From positions 1-31,523 of the forward strand of contig CAXSEE010000027.1 in the NCBI GenBank assembly GCA_964235615.1: DNA of 31,523 bases, given 5' to 3'. This DNA comes from Lichenicoccus sp964235615. GTDB taxonomy: Bacteria > Pseudomonadota > Alphaproteobacteria > Acetobacterales > Acetobacteraceae. A program made the translations under genes and the position numbers. Below are positions 1 through 7,168 of the stretch, in pieces. Position 1 is the stretch's first letter. Every line of letters begins with the position of its first letter. The notes beneath the pieces were generated by a model that saw only the letters and a list, made by a program, of their open reading frames with translations, ran no database searches and was not told where the DNA came from.

Positions 1-22
1 GTGCTCACTGCGATGCGGCCTG

Positions 23-1156
23 TCATTGCGATGCAGCTTGGCCCGTGATCTGCTGCGCGGTCAGGTTTATGGAGCAGACCGGGAAATCGCTGGCGGCGAA
101 GAAGGTGTCGCTCAGCGCGGGAAAATAGGTCTTGCCGGCGACCAGAGTCTTGTAGTTGGCGACCGGGATCGGCACCCGTATCTCCTGCGGCAACGCCTGG
201 CCCTGGAGTGCCGAGATCGCCGCCTTCAGCGCGACCGCCGAAAGGGCCGGGGACTGGCCCGCGCTATCTCCCAGCAGGCCGTCCTTGGCGTGGGCGACGA
301 TCAGCTTGCGAAAGCCGTTCTCGCCCTCTCCGGCAATCGGCATCAGCTTGTGGCTGTCGAGCAGCGCGCGGGTGACGCCGGTGCTGCCGCCCTGGGTGTA
401 GACCCCGTCGAAGCTTCCATTCACCGCGAGGGCGTCGGCGACCGCCTTCTGCCCAGCGCCGTCGTCCCAGTTGCCGACCACCTCGGTGATCTTGATGCCC
501 GGATCGGCGGCCATCGCGGCGCGGAAGCCGTCATGCCGGTCCCGATCGACACTGTTGCCGGGCACGCCGCGGACTTCCAGCACATGGGTCTTCTGCTTCA
601 TGGTCTGGTTCAGCCAGTCGCCCATCATGTGGCCCATCTCGGTCTGGTCCTGGTTGACCTGGACCAGCCCGGTCTCGCGCCCGGTCTTGTCGAGCGTGTT
701 GTCGAAGCTGACGACGATGACGCCGGCCTGCTTGGCACGGCGCAGCACCGGCTTGAATGCGGTCGGGCTGTTGGCATCGATCAGGATCGCGTCGTAGCCG
801 GCGCTGATGAAGTTATCCATCGCCGCGATCTGTGCCGAAACATCCGTGCCGACACTGACGATGCGCAATTCCTTGATCTGCGACGCCACCTCGGGCACGG
901 CGGCGTAGGCCTTGAGCGTCTGGATCATCTGCACGCGCCAGGCATTGCCGATGAAGCCGTTGGCGAACGCGATCCGGTAGGGACCCGGCTTGGCCGGCAG
1001 CTTGACCACGGTATCGGTGCCGGACGCGGCCCGGAAGCAGCCTGGCAGATAGGTGTCGGCCGCGAAGGCACCCGGCGCGAGGAATGCCGAAGACGCGGCA
1101 GCGGCGCAAAGCAGGCCAAGCAGATGCATGCCATGGCGGATGGATCGAGTTCTCAT
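23..1156 (-). CDS. Periplasmic sugar-binding protein of an ABC transporter (RbsB-like)
   Basis: Predicted substrate-binding protein (377 aa) that would capture a sugar or related small molecule in the periplasm and pass it to an ABC permease. The open frame runs further upstream, but I chose the ATG at 1156: it is preceded by a GGGAGA Shine-Dalgarno and gives a clean signal peptide (charged MRTRSIRHG, hydrophobic LLGLLCAAAASSAFLA, cleavage near AFAA-D). The mature part shows the Peripla_BP_4 pattern: YRIAFANGFIGNAWR near the N-terminus, the GYDAILIDANSPTAF strand-loop, VIVVSFDNT, and a second lobe with GNWDDGAGQKAVADAL and FDGVYTQGGSTGV. No permease or ATPase gene lies in the window; they would be expected beyond the left edge, downstream on this strand. 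The ligand cannot be told from sequence. The family call is firm; the substrate class is inference. Confidence 0.85.
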   Translation of the reverse strand: MRTRSIRHGMHLLGLLCAAAASSAFLAPGAFAADTYLPGCFRAASGTDTVVKLPAKPGPYRIAFANGFIGNAWRVQMIQTLKAYAAVPEVASQIKELRIVSVGTDVSAQIAAMDNFISAGYDAILIDANSPTAFKPVLRRAKQAGVIVVSFDNTLDKTGRETGLVQVNQDQTEMGHMMGDWLNQTMKQKTHVLEVRGVPGNSVDRDRHDGFRAAMAADPGIKITEVVGNWDDGAGQKAVADALAVNGSFDGVYTQGGSTGVTRALLDSHKLMPIAGEGENGFRKLIVAHAKDGLLGDSAGQSPALSAVALKAAISALQGQALPQEIRVPIPVANYKTLVAGKTYFPALSDTFFAASDFPVCSINLTAQQITGQAASQ

Positions 1157-1270
1157 ATGCCGTCTCTCCCGAAGATCCGGACGTCTCGCCGGATTACTCA
1201 GCCGTTCGGGATATGGCCTGCATCGGGAGGACAAATCAACTCGCGCCAAGCTGCGCCGTCGAGCACTACA

Positions 1271-2098
1271 CTAGGACGGCCCCGGTTCAGCCCCGGGATC
1301 ATGCGCAAGCTGGGCCGTGACGTCCGCCGGCTTGAGCGTGCCGTCGAAGCCGCGATGCAGCAGAGGCACCCACCGGCGCATCCAGGCCTCCATCCGCCGG
1401 TTCGCGCTAATGATGGCGGCACCCGTCGCCGGCTCCGCGAACAGCAGCTTCAGGGTCAGGCCGCCGCTGTCATTCATCCGCACATAGGAGCCCGCCGTCA
1501 GACGGGCCGGGAGGATTATCCCAAGGCTGTCGAGCCGGTCGAGCGACTTTTTCAGCAGCAGTTCCGCGTTTTCCGGACGTCGCAACTGCGTCGTGATCAG
1601 TTGGCCGGTGTTCCAGCAATCCTGTCCGGCGATCGCCTGGCCGGTGCCATCGCATGGACTGAACCGAGGCGGAGCCTGAGCGTTGGGCACCACCGGCGGT
1701 GTTCCGGTGACCAGGATCATCCCGGTCATCGCGCCGGATTGTATGCGCCCCAGCACGATGGCCTGCACGGGAGGGGCCTCATGGTCGCGCGCGAGCGCGA
1801 TCTCCACCCATTTGCCCGCAGGAAGCGGCAATTGTCGTCCCGCGAACGGGATCACGCCGCTCCGGCCGTCCCGCAGAGGCGGCAGGTCGACGAGGCTGTA
1901 ATCCGGCGGCGGCAGGTCGGCCGACGGCGTGTAGTGGGCCTGCCCGTCGAGACCATCCCCGTGACCCTGCAGCCTGGCCCGCATCGACGCCGGCAGATGC
2001 GGCGGGAACATCGCGCCGAGCGCGCTGCTGGCAATGGCCAGGACCACGCAGACGCGAAAGGCCGGAGCCCGTCGCCAGAGGCGCCCGATTACGGTCAT
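1271..2098 (-). CDS. Unknown membrane-anchored or exported protein, third gene of the AAA+ operon
   Basis: 275-aa protein I do not recognise. I start it at ATG 2098 (MTVIGRLWRR), 10 bases after the stop of the upstream AAA+ gene; an earlier in-frame start would overlap that gene by about 90 bases. Residues 1-10 are basic and 12-30 are hydrophobic (FRVCVVLAIASSALGAMF), so it is a signal peptide or N-terminal anchor that places the rest in the periplasm. The body has a PPPDYSLVDLPPLRDG segment, GRQLPLPAGKW, a CDGTGQAIAGQDCW stretch with two cysteines that could form a disulfide, and a C-terminal helical part with AIISANRRMEAWMRRWVPLL. No enzyme motif is visible. It is co-oriented and tightly spaced with the AAA+ ATPase and the one-TM protein, so it probably works with them. 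Confidence 0.75.
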   Translation of the reverse strand: MTVIGRLWRRAPAFRVCVVLAIASSALGAMFPPHLPASMRARLQGHGDGLDGQAHYTPSADLPPPDYSLVDLPPLRDGRSGVIPFAGRQLPLPAGKWVEIALARDHEAPPVQAIVLGRIQSGAMTGMILVTGTPPVVPNAQAPPRFSPCDGTGQAIAGQDCWNTGQLITTQLRRPENAELLLKKSLDRLDSLGIILPARLTAGSYVRMNDSGGLTLKLLFAEPATGAAIISANRRMEAWMRRWVPLLHRGFDGTLKPADVTAQLAHDPGAEPGPS

Positions 2099-2108
2099 CG
2101 GACCCGAC

Positions 2109-3473
2109 CTATAACGCCTCCTCGTGATCCACGGCGCGCAGGTCGGCGATCCGGGTGACGACGCCCTGTTCGGACTGTTCCAGACGGACTCGCCTCGCAC
2201 CTTTCTGCCTGGCCTCGATCAGCCCGTCGCTGACCATTTCCTCGATCGAGCGCACCAGGTCGCGCGCGCTGGCCCCGGTGCCGAGCCGGTCCTGCTTCTG
2301 CATCACTTCGAACAGCAGGCCCGCGTCGATGCCGCCCGGTGCGATCTCGAGGCCGTACTGGGCGATCATCGCCTCGATCTCCAGGGCCGCGACGCGGGCG
2401 ATGTCCAGTCCCTCCAGCTTGCGGAAGACGAAGATGCGGTCGATGCGGTTCAGCACTTCCGGCGCGAACCCGGCCAGTTTCAGCGCGTCGACCGAAGCAG
2501 CCCGCATCGCCTCGGCGTCATGGCCGAGCCTTCCGGCGATGTCGATCAGCGTGTCGGTGGCGATGTTCGAGGTCAGCATGAAGATCGCCCGCGTGGTCGA
2601 GACCGGCTGGCCGTTCGAAGCCTCGGTCACGTGGCCGTCATTCCAGGCGGTGAGGAATTTCTTGAAGACGTCGGGATGCGCCTTCTCGATCTCGTCGAGC
2701 AGCACGACGCTGTCCGGCGTCTCCCTCAGCCCGCCGGTGAGCTTGCCGTAGGTGTCGGAGCCGACATAGCCCTTGGGCGAGCCGAACAGCTGGGTGGAGG
2801 CGTGCGGCGAACTCATCTGCGTCATGTCGAAATGCAGCAGCTTGCGGCCGAGCGCCAGCGCCAGCTTCTTGGCCAGGTACGTCTTGCCGGTTCCGGGCGG
2901 ACCGGCCAGCAGGAACACCCCGACCGGCTTGCCGCGCACCAGCAGGGCGAGGCGGCGGCGCAACTGCTGGGCGATGTCCTCGCAGACCTGGTCCTGGCCG
3001 ATCACCTGGTGGCGGAGCGTGTCGGCCAGCGCGTTGGCGTCGATGAAGGTGGCGCGTTCCTGCTGCGAGAGCAGCAGCTCCAGGGCGGCGCGATTGGTCA
3101 GCCTGGCCAGAATATCCATCATCCACCCACGTTGTTTTCCCCCGGGTTTTTCCCCGGGCTTGCCCCGGCGACGCTCGGCACGCCTGATCTGCCGGGCGCT
3201 CAACCGACGTGTGCCAGCCTGGCGTTCGCCGATGCTGCGACCGACCGGGCCTGCCCGCCACTCATAGAGCACCGATGCCAGCACCAGCGTCCAGGCGCCG
3301 CCGCCGATCGCACTATAGACCCAGCCGAGACGCGTCAGCCAGGACAGCAGGCCGGCCAGCATCATGCTCGGCGACAGATGCATCTGGATGGCGATCTGGA
3401 CCGTCGCCAGCGTCAGGAACGCCAGCATCATCAGCGGCATCAGCCGTGTGGCGGCAGGCAGCAACCCCTTCAT
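2109..3473 (-). CDS. Membrane-anchored AAA+ ATPase with a single Clp-type (D2-like) domain
   Basis: 454-aa protein with two predicted N-terminal membrane segments (about 12-31 and 51-71), a basic linker (about 77-117), and one AAA+ module of the ClpA/ClpB C-terminal type. Visible motifs: Walker A GPPGTGKT (191-198), pore loop GYVG (235-238), Walker B VVLLDE (256-261) followed by IEKAHPDVF, sensor 1 TSN (301-303), arginine finger in PEVLNRID (R343), and a sensor 2 region GASARDL (R404). The intact pore-loop tyrosine suggests it threads protein substrates. The Clp N-domain and the first ATPase domain are absent, and no IGF/IGL ClpP-docking tripeptide is visible after sensor 1, so proteolysis with ClpP is unlikely (inference). 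ATG 3473 overlaps the upstream stop as ATGA, which implies translational coupling. The ATPase family is certain; the cellular role is unknown. Confidence 0.88.
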   Translation of the reverse strand: MKGLLPAATRLMPLMMLAFLTLATVQIAIQMHLSPSMMLAGLLSWLTRLGWVYSAIGGGAWTLVLASVLYEWRAGPVGRSIGERQAGTRRLSARQIRRAERRRGKPGEKPGGKQRGWMMDILARLTNRAALELLLSQQERATFIDANALADTLRHQVIGQDQVCEDIAQQLRRRLALLVRGKPVGVFLLAGPPGTGKTYLAKKLALALGRKLLHFDMTQMSSPHASTQLFGSPKGYVGSDTYGKLTGGLRETPDSVVLLDEIEKAHPDVFKKFLTAWNDGHVTEASNGQPVSTTRAIFMLTSNIATDTLIDIAGRLGHDAEAMRAASVDALKLAGFAPEVLNRIDRIFVFRKLEGLDIARVAALEIEAMIAQYGLEIAPGGIDAGLLFEVMQKQDRLGTGASARDLVRSIEEMVSDGLIEARQKGARRVRLEQSEQGVVTRIADLRAVDHEEAL

Positions 3474-4093
3474 TGGGCGACCACCCCGACCTGCAGGAGC
3501 TGTCCCGGGGCGAGGGTCGGCAGGACCATCGGGCCGGTCAGGGTGATCGCGCCGATGCCGACCGGCGAGGCGCTGCCGACCAGGCGGAAGGTCACGGTGC
3601 CCACCTCAGCCATCGGGATGGTCAGCACGGTCGGCTCAGGGGTCAGGTGGACGATCCGGGTCAGCCCGTTGGCATTCACCTGCACCGCCGCGCCGGCGCC
3701 GCCGTCGCGCTCGAACAGAGGCAACTGCACCAGCCGTACGCGCCGCCGCTGGACAGCCTGAACAAGGGCCATCTGGTCCGGCGCCGGCAGACCCATCGTC
3801 TGCACGGCGGCCATGCTCGACGCCACCGGTGTCAGGCCCAGCTCGAGCAGCCCGGCGACCGCATCGGACTTCGAGACGTCCTGGACCGGGGCGGCCAGCG
3901 CCGGGACCCAGCCGGCGATCTGGTCGGAGAAGCGGACCCATGCGCCCATCGCCACCAGCAGCACGAGCACCCCCAGGCCCAGCTTGCGCGACCCGCTGGC
4001 CTCGCTGGATTGGGGGAGGCTCGGTTCCACGAGTTCGGGCGATGCTCTCTGCATTCCCTCATCAGACCAATTCGGCGCTCCGTGCGCAACCAT
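3470..4093 (-). CDS. Unknown single-TM protein, first gene of the AAA+ operon
   Basis: Up to 207 aa; not recognised. A hydrophilic N-terminus (about 36 residues) is followed by one membrane segment (LGLGVLVLLVAMGAWV) and an apparently periplasmic domain of about 150 residues. That domain includes a DAVAGLLELGLTPVASSMAAV helix and a beta-rich C-terminal half (IVHLTPEPTVLTIPMAEVGTV and following), suggesting a small folded receptor-like or assembly domain. The start is uncertain: ATG 4093 has no clear ribosome site, and ATG 4054 has GAGGG very close to it. The stop overlaps the start of the AAA+ ATPase (ATGA), so the two are probably translated together. A short 17-bp tandem repeat lies just upstream. 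No catalytic motif is visible. Confidence 0.72.
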   Translation of the reverse strand: MVAHGAPNWSDEGMQRASPELVEPSLPQSSEASGSRKLGLGVLVLLVAMGAWVRFSDQIAGWVPALAAPVQDVSKSDAVAGLLELGLTPVASSMAAVQTMGLPAPDQMALVQAVQRRRVRLVQLPLFERDGGAGAAVQVNANGLTRIVHLTPEPTVLTIPMAEVGTVTFRLVGSASPVGIGAITLTGPMVLPTLAPGQLLQVGVVAQ

Positions 4094-4106
4094 CGTGACG
4101 CTTCGG

Positions 4107-4150
4107 TACGTTCAAGCTTGGGCTACGTTCAAGCTCGGGCTACGTTCGAC
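4107..4150. repeat. 17-bp tandem repeat, two and a half copies
   Basis: Two near-identical 17-bp units (TACGTTCAAGCTTGGGC at 4107-4123, and the same with one T-to-C change at 4124-4140) are followed by a partial third unit starting TACGTTC at 4141. The repeat sits in the 134-bp divergent region between the AAA+ operon (minus) and the DUF3108 gene (plus). It could be a regulatory array or a slippage product; the sequence does not decide. Confidence 0.8.
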
Positions 4151-4193
4151 ACTGGCTGATTTCGGGTTCGATCAGTACCAGCCCCGCGGTTGC

Positions 4194-4222
4194 TTGACAT
4201 TGAGGGCAGCCTGGGCACGATC
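4194..4222 (+). promoter_or_regulatory. Possible promoter of the DUF3108 gene
   Basis: A perfect TTGACA hexamer (4194-4199) lies 17 bases before ACGATC (4217-4222), which would be a poor -10 element. Transcription from here would start within a few bases of the ATG at 4228, making a nearly leaderless mRNA, consistent with the absence of a clear Shine-Dalgarno. Only the -35 match is convincing. Confidence 0.3.
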
Positions 4223-4227
4223 CGGTC

Positions 4228-5055
4228 ATGTTCAGGCAGACCCGACCCATCCTCGCCGTTCTGGCCATGGCCGCCTTCTCACCGCCGGCAATGGCCCAGG
4301 GCAGTCGTGGTGATGCGGCCGAGTCGATCGGGCTGAGCTACCAGCTGTACGGCCACGGCTTCCATGTCCTGGACATCACGGTCGAGATGCGCCTCACGCC
4401 CGATGCCTACTCGGTCCGCTTGCACGACCACAGCGTCGGCTTCCTCAGCCTCATGCTGCATGCCAATGTCACTTCCACGGCGACGGGCAGGTTCAAGGCC
4501 GGCCAGCCCGGCGTGCAGCCGGTGCACTTCGAGAGTTCCGGCTACTCCCGCGGCGCTCGGCGCAACATCGTGCTGGATTATATCGACGGCAATCCCAAGG
4601 TCGAGCTCCTGACGCCGGCGGAGCCCAAGCGCGATCCGGTCGACATCGCCAGCGCCCGGGGCAGCATCGACACGCTGAGCGCCATGGCCGCCCTGGTGCG
4701 CCAGGTGCAGCAGACCGGGCGCTGCGACGGCAAGGCCACGGTCTTCGACGGCCTGCGTCTGAGCCAGGTGGACTCCCGCACCGTCGGCCAGCAGACGGTG
4801 CCGCCAGACAGCCGCTCGCCCTACGGCGGGACCGCGCTGCGCTGCGACTTCGAGAGCCTGGAGGTCGGCGGCTTCCTGCATGACGAAGACGAGGCGAAGA
4901 TGCGCAAGCCCCAGCAAGGCACGGCCTGGGTCGCGGTGATCGTGCCGGGAGCGCCGGCGTTGCCGATACGGATCATGTTCGAGAATCCGAAGCTCGGCAG
5001 TGCCACGATGTTCCTGACCAAGGTGGAGGCGAATCCGGCCGCTCCCGGAGGGTAG
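4228..5055 (+). CDS. DUF3108 domain-containing periplasmic protein
   Basis: 275 aa. Residues 1-23 form a signal peptide (MFRQTRPILAVLAMAAFSPPAMA-Q). The mature protein resembles DUF3108 proteins: an early beta-strand pair (SYQLYGHGFHVLDITVEMRL), a central ARRNIVLDYIDGNPKVELLTPAEPKRDPVD segment, the RGSIDTLSAMAALVRQV helix that is typical where these proteins carry a conserved D-x-L-S/A motif, GRCDGKATVFDGLR, and a C-terminal strand rich in IRIMFENPKLGSATMFLTKVEA. The family is periplasmic and uncharacterised. It is divergent from the AAA+ operon and convergent with the phosphatase gene, whose stop lies 6 bases away, so it is probably monocistronic. A 6-bp-stem hairpin overlaps its stop codon. 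Confidence 0.85.
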   Translation: MFRQTRPILAVLAMAAFSPPAMAQGSRGDAAESIGLSYQLYGHGFHVLDITVEMRLTPDAYSVRLHDHSVGFLSLMLHANVTSTATGRFKAGQPGVQPVHFESSGYSRGARRNIVLDYIDGNPKVELLTPAEPKRDPVDIASARGSIDTLSAMAALVRQVQQTGRCDGKATVFDGLRLSQVDSRTVGQQTVPPDSRSPYGGTALRCDFESLEVGGFLHDEDEAKMRKPQQGTAWVAVIVPGAPALPIRIMFENPKLGSATMFLTKVEANPAAPGG

Positions 5056-5061
5056 CCTCCG
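5046..5061. terminator. Small hairpin between convergent genes
   Basis: CGGAGG (5046-5051), GTAG loop, CCTCCG (5056-5061): a perfect 6-bp stem covering the stop of the DUF3108 gene and abutting the stop of the phosphatase gene. There is no T-run on either side, so bidirectional termination is only a possibility. Confidence 0.3.
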
Positions 5062-5763
5062 CTAGTTGGCAAGCAGCTTGGCGGCCAGCTCGGGCACCTG
5101 CTCGATCGTCTCGGCCGAGGCAGCACACCCTGCCGCCATCGCTGGAGGTCCGTAGCCCCATAGCGCGAAGATGCACGGCACCCCGCCGCCGACCCCTGCC
5201 GCGACATCGTTGGCGTGATCCCCGACCAGGACGGCACGCGCCGGGTCGCCGCCGGCGGCACGTATGGTGCCCAGCAGATGGCCCGGATCGGGTTTTCGTG
5301 TCGCGAAACTGTCGCCGCCGCCGATCGCGGCCAGGTAGGGCGCAAGGCCGAGTGCATCGAGCAGCACCCGCGCCGCCTGTTCCGGCTTGTTGGTGCAGAC
5401 TGCGAGGTGCCAGCCATCCCTGTGCAGGCGTGCCAGCGTCTCTGGGACACCGGGGAAGCTGCGTGAGGCGTGAGCGGCATTGCGGGCGTAGTCGCGGGCG
5501 AAATCCTCGATTGCCCGAGAAACTCCCGGGTCGTCGGCCGGCAGGCCGGAATGCGCCAGGACCCGCCTGACCAGGGTCGGCACGCCATCGCCCACCATCG
5601 GGCGGACCTCCTCCACCGTGACCGCTGGACGGTCGAGGCGCGCGAGCAGGCGGTTGGCGCAGGCGGTCAGATCGTCGAGCGTGTCGACCAGCGTGCCGTC
5701 AAGGTCGAACACGATCAATCGTCCTGGTAGCGGGCGTCCTGATGGATGGCTGCTCTGGTCCAA
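5062..5763 (-). CDS. gph: Phosphoglycolate phosphatase, HAD superfamily
   Basis: Hydrolyses 2-phosphoglycolate (a by-product of DNA 3'-end repair and oxygenase chemistry) to glycolate in the cytosol. HAD motifs are complete: nucleophile motif LIVFDLDGTLVDT, motif II CTNKP, motif III region with the K in ATRKPDP, and motif IV VGDHANDV (canonical GD-xxD). The helical cap lies between DDLTACANRLL and YARNAAH. The frame is open further upstream, but no ATG gives a sensible N-terminus; a TTG at 5763 (LDQSSHPSGRPLPGR before the first strand) gives 233 aa, the usual family length, with a possible GGGA site. The exact start is therefore tentative. The gene is divergent from glmU with about 88 bases between. 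Related HAD phosphatases cannot be excluded, but motif spacing and length fit Gph. Confidence 0.82.
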   Translation of the reverse strand: MDQSSHPSGRPLPGRLIVFDLDGTLVDTLDDLTACANRLLARLDRPAVTVEEVRPMVGDGVPTLVRRVLAHSGLPADDPGVSRAIEDFARDYARNAAHASRSFPGVPETLARLHRDGWHLAVCTNKPEQAARVLLDALGLAPYLAAIGGGDSFATRKPDPGHLLGTIRAAGGDPARAVLVGDHANDVAAGVGGGVPCIFALWGYGPPAMAAGCAASAETIEQVPELAAKLLAN

Positions 5764-5851
5764 TGTGCAGTATCCCGTAATGGTTCGTGATTGGCGACAG
5801 CATCGGGCGGGTTTGACAGCCCGGCCCGGGCGACGGTACCCGCAACAGGTC

Positions 5852-7168
5852 ATGCACGCCACTGCCATCCTGCTCGCCGCCGGCCTCGGGACCCGGATGA
5901 AATCCTCCCGTCCCAAGGCAATGCATCCGCTCGCCGGACGGCCGATGCTGCGTCACCTGATCGAGAGCTGCGAGGCGGTGTTCGACCGCATCGTCGTGGT
6001 GGTCGGGCCCGGCATGGAGGCGCTCGCCGCGATCGCGGCACCGCACGGCGTGGTCGTCCAGGAGGAACGGCTCGGGACCGCCCATGCGGCGTTGCAGGCG
6101 GCGGGGCTGTTCGGCGACGGCGACGTTGCCGTGCTGTATGCCGACAACCCGTTGATCTCGGCGGCCACCCTGCAACGGCTGCTGCAGGCCCGCCGGACCG
6201 GCCGCACCGGGCTCGCCCTGCTGGCCATGCGCCCCGCGGATCCGGCACGCTATGGACGGGTGATCGCGCGCGAAGGCCGCGTCGAGCGTATCGTCGAGTG
6301 GGCCGACGCCTCCGCCGACGAGCGGACGGTCGGGCTGTGCAACGCGGGCGTGCTGTGCGCCGGCGCCGCGGACTTCGCCGCATGGCTGCGCTCGGTCGAT
6401 AACGAGAATGCCAAGGGCGAGTTCTACCTCACCGACGTGGTGGCGCTGGCCGCCCTGCAGGGCGCCGTGGTCCGCGCCGTCGAGGCCCCGGAGGCGGAAT
6501 TGCGCGGCATCAACTCGCGCGCCGAGCTGGCCGCGGCCGAGGCGGAGATGCAACACCGGCTGCGGCTGGCCGCGATGGATGGCGGCGCCACGTTGGTTGC
6601 CCCCGAGACCGTGTTCTTCTCCGCCGACACGCGGCTGGAACCCGATGTGCTGGTACATCCCCATGTCGTGTTCGGCCCCGGCGTGAAAGTCGGCTCCGGC
6701 AGCGAGATCCGCGCGTTCAGTCATCTCGAAGGCTGCATCATAGGGGAGGGCGCGCTGATCGGTCCCTACGCCAGGCTGCGTCCCGGCACCCGTGTCGGAG
6801 ACGCGGCCCATGTCGGCAACTTCGTCGAGCTCAAGGCGTCCGATCTCGGCGCCGGCGCAAAGGCGAACCATCTGAGCTATCTCGGGGACACGAGCGTCGG
6901 CGCGCGCAGCAACATCGGCGCCGGCACCATCACCTGCAACTATGACGGCGTGTTCAAGCACCGCACCGTGATCGGCGAGGACGTGTTCGTCGGTTCGAAC
7001 GCGATACTGGTGGCACCGGTAGGGATCGGCGACGGCGCGCTGATCACCGCCGGCAGCGTCATCACCGAGGCGGTCGAGGCCGATACGATGGCGTTCGGAC
7101 GCGCACGCCAGGTCAACAAGCCCGGCCTTGCGAAACGCTTCCGGAAACGATTGAAGGAGAAACTCTGA
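5852..7168 (+). CDS. glmU: Bifunctional UDP-N-acetylglucosamine pyrophosphorylase / glucosamine-1-phosphate N-acetyltransferase
   Basis: Makes UDP-GlcNAc from glucosamine-1-phosphate, acetyl-CoA and UTP, feeding peptidoglycan and LPS synthesis. The N-terminal nucleotidyltransferase begins ATAILLAAGLGTRMKSSRPKAM, followed by QEERLGTAHAAL, the metal-binding YADNPL, and NAKGEFYLTDVV. The C-terminal left-handed beta helix carries LRPGTRVGDAAHVGNFVELK, NHLSYLGDTSVG, NIGAGTITCNYDGVFKHRT, VFVGSNAILVAPV and ITAGSVIT, all hallmark acetyltransferase segments. Length is 438 aa, somewhat shorter than the roughly 456 aa of enterobacterial GlmU but normal for alphaproteobacteria. I chose ATG 5852 because it places the first strand at residue 3, as in the family; AGGT precedes it. 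The stop overlaps the glmS start (TGATG), so the pair is translationally coupled. Confidence 0.97.
   Translation: MHATAILLAAGLGTRMKSSRPKAMHPLAGRPMLRHLIESCEAVFDRIVVVVGPGMEALAAIAAPHGVVVQEERLGTAHAALQAAGLFGDGDVAVLYADNPLISAATLQRLLQARRTGRTGLALLAMRPADPARYGRVIAREGRVERIVEWADASADERTVGLCNAGVLCAGAADFAAWLRSVDNENAKGEFYLTDVVALAALQGAVVRAVEAPEAELRGINSRAELAAAEAEMQHRLRLAAMDGGATLVAPETVFFSADTRLEPDVLVHPHVVFGPGVKVGSGSEIRAFSHLEGCIIGEGALIGPYARLRPGTRVGDAAHVGNFVELKASDLGAGAKANHLSYLGDTSVGARSNIGAGTITCNYDGVFKHRTVIGEDVFVGSNAILVAPVGIGDGALITAGSVITEAVEADTMAFGRARQVNKPGLAKRFRKRLKEKL

Noticed and set aside
26..2158. Very long plus-strand open frame (about 710 codons) across the left end
   Set aside because: It is the antisense shadow of the sugar-binding protein and the AAA+ operon genes: Arg/Gly/Gln-rich, no domain, no ribosome site.
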